This document shows, piece after piece, positions 60,317 to 64,000 of a DNA stretch of 64,000 nt (the stretch's first letter is position 1; every line of letters starts with the position of its first letter). The position numbers were made by a program, and so were the translations under genes. The notes below the pieces were generated by a model, which searched no databases, was not told the DNA's origin, and was given only the letters and a program-made list of their open reading frames with translations. The stretch is from Diplocloster modestus (GTDB taxonomy: Bacteria; Bacillota; Clostridia; Lachnospirales; Lachnospiraceae), in contig NZ_JAHQCX010000014.1 of assembly GCF_019042245.1 (NCBI RefSeq), positions 62,001 through 126,000 of the forward strand. The letters are read 5' to 3'.

Positions 60317-61939
60317 TCACCGCAAAGCATCACCGTTCAGGAGCACCCGGCCGGACCACTGCTTCTGAATCTGGTCTCGGACCACGGCCGGCTCCCCATT
60401 CACGAACACATAGGAAAGCCCTTCCCCCAGTACCTTCGGCCGGTCATAATCCGCCCCCGTATGAATCCGGTCCAGATCGAAAACCACCAGGTCCGCGTCC
60501 ATTCCTTCCCTGATCAGGCCTTTGGAACTTAGATTACACACTGACGCCGGCACAGAAGTCATCTTCCTAACCGCCGTCTCCAGCTCCAGCACTTTTTCCT
60601 CTTTCACATATTTCTCGAGCACTCTCGGAAATGTGCCATACAGCCGGGGATGCGGAATCCCGCCCGTCGGATACACCGAGTCGGAGATAATATTGCTGTA
60701 AGGATACCGCAGCACCTTCCTGACATCATCCTCCGAGGCGATAAAATCCACCATTGAAATCTCACAATTTTCTTCCACCAGCATATCGTAAGCGCATGCA
60801 TAAGGGTCCATACCCTTCAGGCGTGCGATCTCTGCCACTGACTTACCGGAATATTCCCGGTTGTTTTCCCGGTTTAACGTCGTCATCCGGATATTCTCCC
60901 ACCCAATCAGATTCACCAGATTCTCAAAATCCACACCAGGTTTTTGTAATATATCCGTAAGCTTTTTCCTCATCTTTGGATCGGTCAGCCTCTTCAGGAT
61001 TCCCGGAACTCCGCCCTCCAGATATTCCGGGGGCAGAATCTGAATCAGCTGTGTGGAGCCTGCCGTATAGGGATACACATCACAGCTGACAGCAAGCCCT
61101 GACTCCCTGGCCTCATCCAGGATTTCCATGGCCTTTGCGATTCCATGTCCCCAGTTGCGCTGACCGACACATTTCAGGTGGCTCACATGAAGTGGTACCT
61201 CCAGGGACCGTGCGATCCCCACCACTTCCCTCAGGGAAGCATGAAAATTGTCGCCCTCGCCGCGGATATGCGTGAACAGCTGAACCCCGCTGCCCCTCAT
61301 AGGTTCCAGTACTTTCTTAAAATCTTCAGCCGTATAATTGTATTCCGGCGCATAGACGATTCCCAGAGATACTCCCAGCGCTCCATCCGCCAGAGCTGTT
61401 TCCAGATACCGGTGCACCTGTCTGAGCTCTCCCGCCGTCAGGCTTCCACAGCGGTAACCGGCACTGGCCGCCCGGATCGTCCCGTTTCCGATCAGCATAC
61501 CCACGTTAAGCGGAAGCTTCTGTTCCTTCACCGCGTTTATGTACGCCCGATACGAGTGAAGCGGAACACCCGCCGGCATAGTACCCACGATCGGGGACAG
61601 GAAGCCTAAGATCTCCTGGCGCCGCTCCTTGGGACAGGGAATCACGCTCAGCCCGCAGTTGCCGTTCACGATCGTCGTCAGCCCCTGGCGAAGCTCCAGC
61701 TCACCAAACCCCTCCCGGAAGACAGCCGCATCCGCGTGTCTGTGGATATCGATGAACCCCGGCGTCACATACTTCCCCTTAACATCGATGACCCGTTCTG
61801 CGCGGATCTCCTTTAAGGAATCCCCGTTTTCCGGTATAACGGCAGTAATCTTTCCGTTCAGAATCCCGACACTCCCCGTAAAAGGACGCTGCCCGCTGCC
61901 ATCAACGATAACCCCATTTTTAATCAACAAGTCGAACAT
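60317..61939 (-). CDS. D-aminoacylase / N-acyl-D-amino-acid deacylase family amidohydrolase
   Basis: A 540-aa amidohydrolase-superfamily enzyme. Metal ligands visible are His66 and His68 (GFIDIHRHAD), Cys95 (VNGNCGLSV), the bridging ligand characteristic of D-aminoacylases, and later His residues in LFTHIRGEGDNFH and PLHVSHLKCVG. The C-terminal DADLVVFDLDRI beta-sandwich segment completes the domain. It would hydrolyse N-acyl-D-amino acids or related amides in the cytoplasm. GGAGGTGTGAG precedes the ATG. Proximity to the van-like operon could hint at D-amino-acid turnover, but they are separated by a terminator. Confidence 0.9.
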   Translation of the reverse strand: MFDLLIKNGVIVDGSGQRPFTGSVGILNGKITAVIPENGDSLKEIRAERVIDVKGKYVTPGFIDIHRHADAAVFREGFGELELRQGLTTIVNGNCGLSVIPCPKERRQEILGFLSPIVGTMPAGVPLHSYRAYINAVKEQKLPLNVGMLIGNGTIRAASAGYRCGSLTAGELRQVHRYLETALADGALGVSLGIVYAPEYNYTAEDFKKVLEPMRGSGVQLFTHIRGEGDNFHASLREVVGIARSLEVPLHVSHLKCVGQRNWGHGIAKAMEILDEARESGLAVSCDVYPYTAGSTQLIQILPPEYLEGGVPGILKRLTDPKMRKKLTDILQKPGVDFENLVNLIGWENIRMTTLNRENNREYSGKSVAEIARLKGMDPYACAYDMLVEENCEISMVDFIASEDDVRKVLRYPYSNIISDSVYPTGGIPHPRLYGTFPRVLEKYVKEEKVLELETAVRKMTSVPASVCNLSSKGLIREGMDADLVVFDLDRIHTGADYDRPKVLGEGLSYVFVNGEPAVVRDQIQKQWSGRVLLNGDALR

Positions 61940-62000
61940 CTCACACCTCCACCCACCGGATCAGCCCTTCGCATTCTGCCTTTTCCGGTAAATATAATTG

Positions 62001-63272
62001 CTAAATGACCGTATACCCTCCACGGACTTCTTCAAGCGAATGCCCTTTCAGCCCAAATTGGGGAACCTTTTTCCTCAAATCAGTTACTAACCTTTTGACA
62101 ATCTCCCGTTCGTCATCCTTCCCGATCCCGGCCATAACTTCCATCATTTCCATGATTTCACGAATACTGCCTCCCGCCATAGCTAGGTTCACACAGTGAT
62201 AGGTGAGCGACTCCGCCATCTCCTCAGGCATATCCAGATTTATACAAAAGCACTCCTCCATCTCCTGATAATATTCCTGCTCCGGTAAATACTCATCCCA
62301 ATACATATCCTGAATTTCTTCCAGTGTAAAATTCCGATAATCCAGATTCGGGTATTTAGCTCTCTGCGTCAGTATATCCCCGCACTTCTCTTCCGGAATG
62401 AGTGAGACAAAGAACTGATCGCTTTTTTCAAACATATACAGCTCTTCCCATAGAATAAAACGATCCTTGATGAAATTTGCCCATTGGTCCACAGGCATCT
62501 TCTCACCGGCAGCTCTGAATATGGCTAATAAGTGCTCTATTTCCACCATTCCGTACAACGAGCAGGCGCCCGAAGTGATTTCTTCCCAGTTGTTTAACTT
62601 TACGATCAGTTTCTGATTGGCAGTTCCATAGAATGTTTTATGGAAAGCCTCCCGGACATGAACTGGTACCATCACACGAATGCTGTGAGTCACCGCATCA
62701 TAAGAGAGATCTATCAGACCGCTTAAAACCAGCCTTTCCAGTTCCAGCTCCTTCCCGAATACCTCTATCATCTGCCCTGTCTCAAGGTCCATAATTTCTT
62801 CAAACAAATGCACAGTCTCCTCATTGTACAGTCCTATCCATGTCATAGGCGTCTGCGTAAGCGTCTGTACAACACTGGCCGCCAGCCGCGTTTTGTTCCA
62901 GCCGGATTTCACCTCCGCATCCAACAGACTGCAAAGCTTCATCATGCTGTTTTTGTTATAATCCGTAAGAACCTGTTCCCACGTTCTGGCGGTGCGGCCT
63001 TTGATAATAAAAAACTCGGGCAGTTCCGACAGCATCTGTTCCATAATCTCCGGTTCCGGATACTCCCCCTCATCCGGTGTCCACTCCTCAGATTCTATCA
63101 TCTTTATAAACGATTCTTTGATATTTTCACTGCCACTGTGCAGAAGAAAGACTTTCTCTTCCATTGACATGTTTTTTTTAAGATCGTGTTTTTCCTCTTC
63201 TCTATTTAATTTCTTCGTAGCGTCCAGTACTTCCCGGTATGTCTTATCCTGTCCTTTGTCACCTTTCTTCAT
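62001..63272 (-). CDS. Protein of unknown function, 423 aa
   Basis: No family was recognised. The protein is soluble, has no signal peptide or membrane segment, and is rich in Glu and Met. Residues about 1-40 are highly charged (KKLNREEEKHDLKKN). Around 127-150 (LLDAEVKSGWNKTRLAASVVQTL) there is a segment resembling small nucleic-acid-binding SAP/Rho-N helices, but this is weak. The rest looks mostly helical with conserved-looking aromatic patches (ANFIKDRFILWEELYMF). GGAGG before the ATG, its length and uninterrupted frame support a real gene. It sits between an amidohydrolase gene and a solute-binding-protein gene without clear linkage. Confidence 0.8.
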   Translation of the reverse strand: MKKGDKGQDKTYREVLDATKKLNREEEKHDLKKNMSMEEKVFLLHSGSENIKESFIKMIESEEWTPDEGEYPEPEIMEQMLSELPEFFIIKGRTARTWEQVLTDYNKNSMMKLCSLLDAEVKSGWNKTRLAASVVQTLTQTPMTWIGLYNEETVHLFEEIMDLETGQMIEVFGKELELERLVLSGLIDLSYDAVTHSIRVMVPVHVREAFHKTFYGTANQKLIVKLNNWEEITSGACSLYGMVEIEHLLAIFRAAGEKMPVDQWANFIKDRFILWEELYMFEKSDQFFVSLIPEEKCGDILTQRAKYPNLDYRNFTLEEIQDMYWDEYLPEQEYYQEMEECFCINLDMPEEMAESLTYHCVNLAMAGGSIREIMEMMEVMAGIGKDDEREIVKRLVTDLRKKVPQFGLKGHSLEEVRGGYTVI

Positions 63273-63449
63273 CCAAATTCCTCCATCATTCGTGTTACGC
63301 TATATCATCACTGGTTTATCCCATACTTTACCATGATAATATCATAAATCAGCATACAAGTGTATACTTATTACAGAGTATTTCCTCCAATTCTTCCTCT
63401 GTATGGCAGCATCCGTTCTTAATCCAGTATGTCTGTACATTCCAATCTC

Positions 63450-64000
63450 TTATAATATTTTCCTTAATTTCCCCTGCAGCATGACAAATACGTCCTCCAG
63501 CTGTTCCAGATTTGCCGTATGCCCTTCCATCGCCTCCTGAACCAGCGGCATCATACCCTGGTAGAGGATATGTACAAATTCATCTTCATTGATCACGTTT
63601 CCCTTCGCCGTCGTCTGCGGCAGCCGCTCCTGTGATTTTTCAAATTCTGTCATCGCCCGGGGAAGCCAGGGGTAAAGGGACACCATATCATAATTCCGAT
63701 ATACGGAAATATTCGGAGACTGTCCACCCAGTATCGTATGAGGGATCGCAATATCGGAGCCGGAGGCCCACCGGATGAACTTAAACGCCGCCTCCGCTTT
63801 CCGGCTGTTCTTAGAGATTCCAAGGCTCCATCCGGACAGAACCGAACTTCCTGGAATCCGGGTGTATCCGAAATTATCCACCACCTTTGACTGCAGCCGG
63901 TCCACCAGCCCTGTGGCATAGTTATAAAAGGTATAAAACATGGCTGTGTTTCCATTAATAAAGTCCACCGCTGCATCTGCCGGCTTTTTTGACAGCAGCC
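63450..64000 (-). CDS. Extracellular solute-binding protein (family 1), C-terminal part
   Basis: The frame is open to the right edge and ends at 63450, giving the last 183 residues. It shows features of family 1 carbohydrate-binding proteins: KKPADAAVDFINGNTAMFYT, then SVLSGWSLGISKNSRKAEAA, FKFIRWASGSDIAIPHTILG and the terminal segment with AMEGHTANLEQLEDV. The N-terminus, signal peptide and any permease genes are outside the window. It is separated by 177 bp from the unknown gene downstream. Confidence 0.88.
   Translation of the reverse strand, partial: LLSKKPADAAVDFINGNTAMFYTFYNYATGLVDRLQSKVVDNFGYTRIPGSSVLSGWSLGISKNSRKAEAAFKFIRWASGSDIAIPHTILGGQSPNISVYRNYDMVSLYPWLPRAMTEFEKSQERLPQTTAKGNVINEDEFVHILYQGMMPLVQEAMEGHTANLEQLEDVFVMLQGKLRKIL

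Overview
The window looks like chromosome of a spore-forming Clostridia bacterium, most likely a gut Lachnospiraceae. It carries spoIIID, strong GGAGG ribosome-binding sites with many GTG/TTG starts, consensus sigma-A promoters, and many sugar, amino-acid and nucleoside-type ABC transporters paired with YesM/YesN-like two-component systems. Base composition is intermediate, with visibly AT-richer patches at about 26.0-41.3 kb. No rRNA, tRNA or CRISPR array was seen. Nearly all genes lie on the minus strand; the exceptions are a TetR regulator, a LysR regulator, a response regulator, an NADH oxidase and a transposase relic.

Layout. 0-4.8 kb: partial degV, tetR, yoaK-like, lysR, a phytoene-desaturase-like oxidoreductase and an HTH-AbrB fusion regulator. 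4.8-14.9 kb: a carbohydrate-uptake locus (GDPD phosphodiesterase, histidine kinase, response regulator, binding lipoprotein, two permeases, cupin, aldo/keto reductase). 15.1-16.9 kb: an AlkZ/YcaQ-like winged-helix protein and an IS1182-type transposase relic. 16.9-26.4 kb: cluster A (Liv-type ABC transporter, ATC-hydrolase-family enzyme, LacI regulator, aldo/keto reductase, L-cysteine-desulfidase-family enzyme). 26.7-29.5 kb: a GIY-YIG/DUF2075 ATPase and gene-poor relic DNA. 29.5-39.9 kb: cluster B (GntR regulator, second ATC-hydrolase-family enzyme, aldo/keto reductase, BMP-type ABC transporter, M20 amidohydrolase, second cysteine-desulfidase-family enzyme). 40.2-41.2 kb: a yhcG nuclease gene broken by one stop codon. 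41.5-45.3 kb: guaA, a MATE exporter, spoIIID. 45.5-53.2 kb: a sugar-type ABC transporter with its own two-component system and an FAD oxidoreductase. 53.5-55.7 kb: NADH oxidase and a GNAT acetyltransferase. 55.9-59.9 kb: a compact vanG-like operon (D-Ala-D-X ligase, VanXY-like peptidase, NhaC antiporter, VanW). 60.3-64.0 kb: a D-aminoacylase-like enzyme, an unrecognised 423-aa protein and the end of another solute-binding protein.

The most interesting feature is the pair A/B. Two independently regulated clusters with unrelated transporters and unrelated regulators share the same three enzyme families: ATC hydrolase family, aldo/keto reductase and L-cysteine desulfidase. Cluster B adds an M20 amidohydrolase. 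In pseudomonads ATC hydrolase yields N-carbamoyl-L-cysteine, an amidohydrolase frees L-cysteine, and cysteine desulfidases make pyruvate, ammonia and sulfide. The inference is that both clusters import and break down sulfur-containing, thiazoline-like or N-substituted cysteine compounds. Both have perfect sigma-A promoters with the candidate operator in the -35/-10 spacer. Both binding-protein genes are preceded by a related two-hairpin element that recurs elsewhere in the window.
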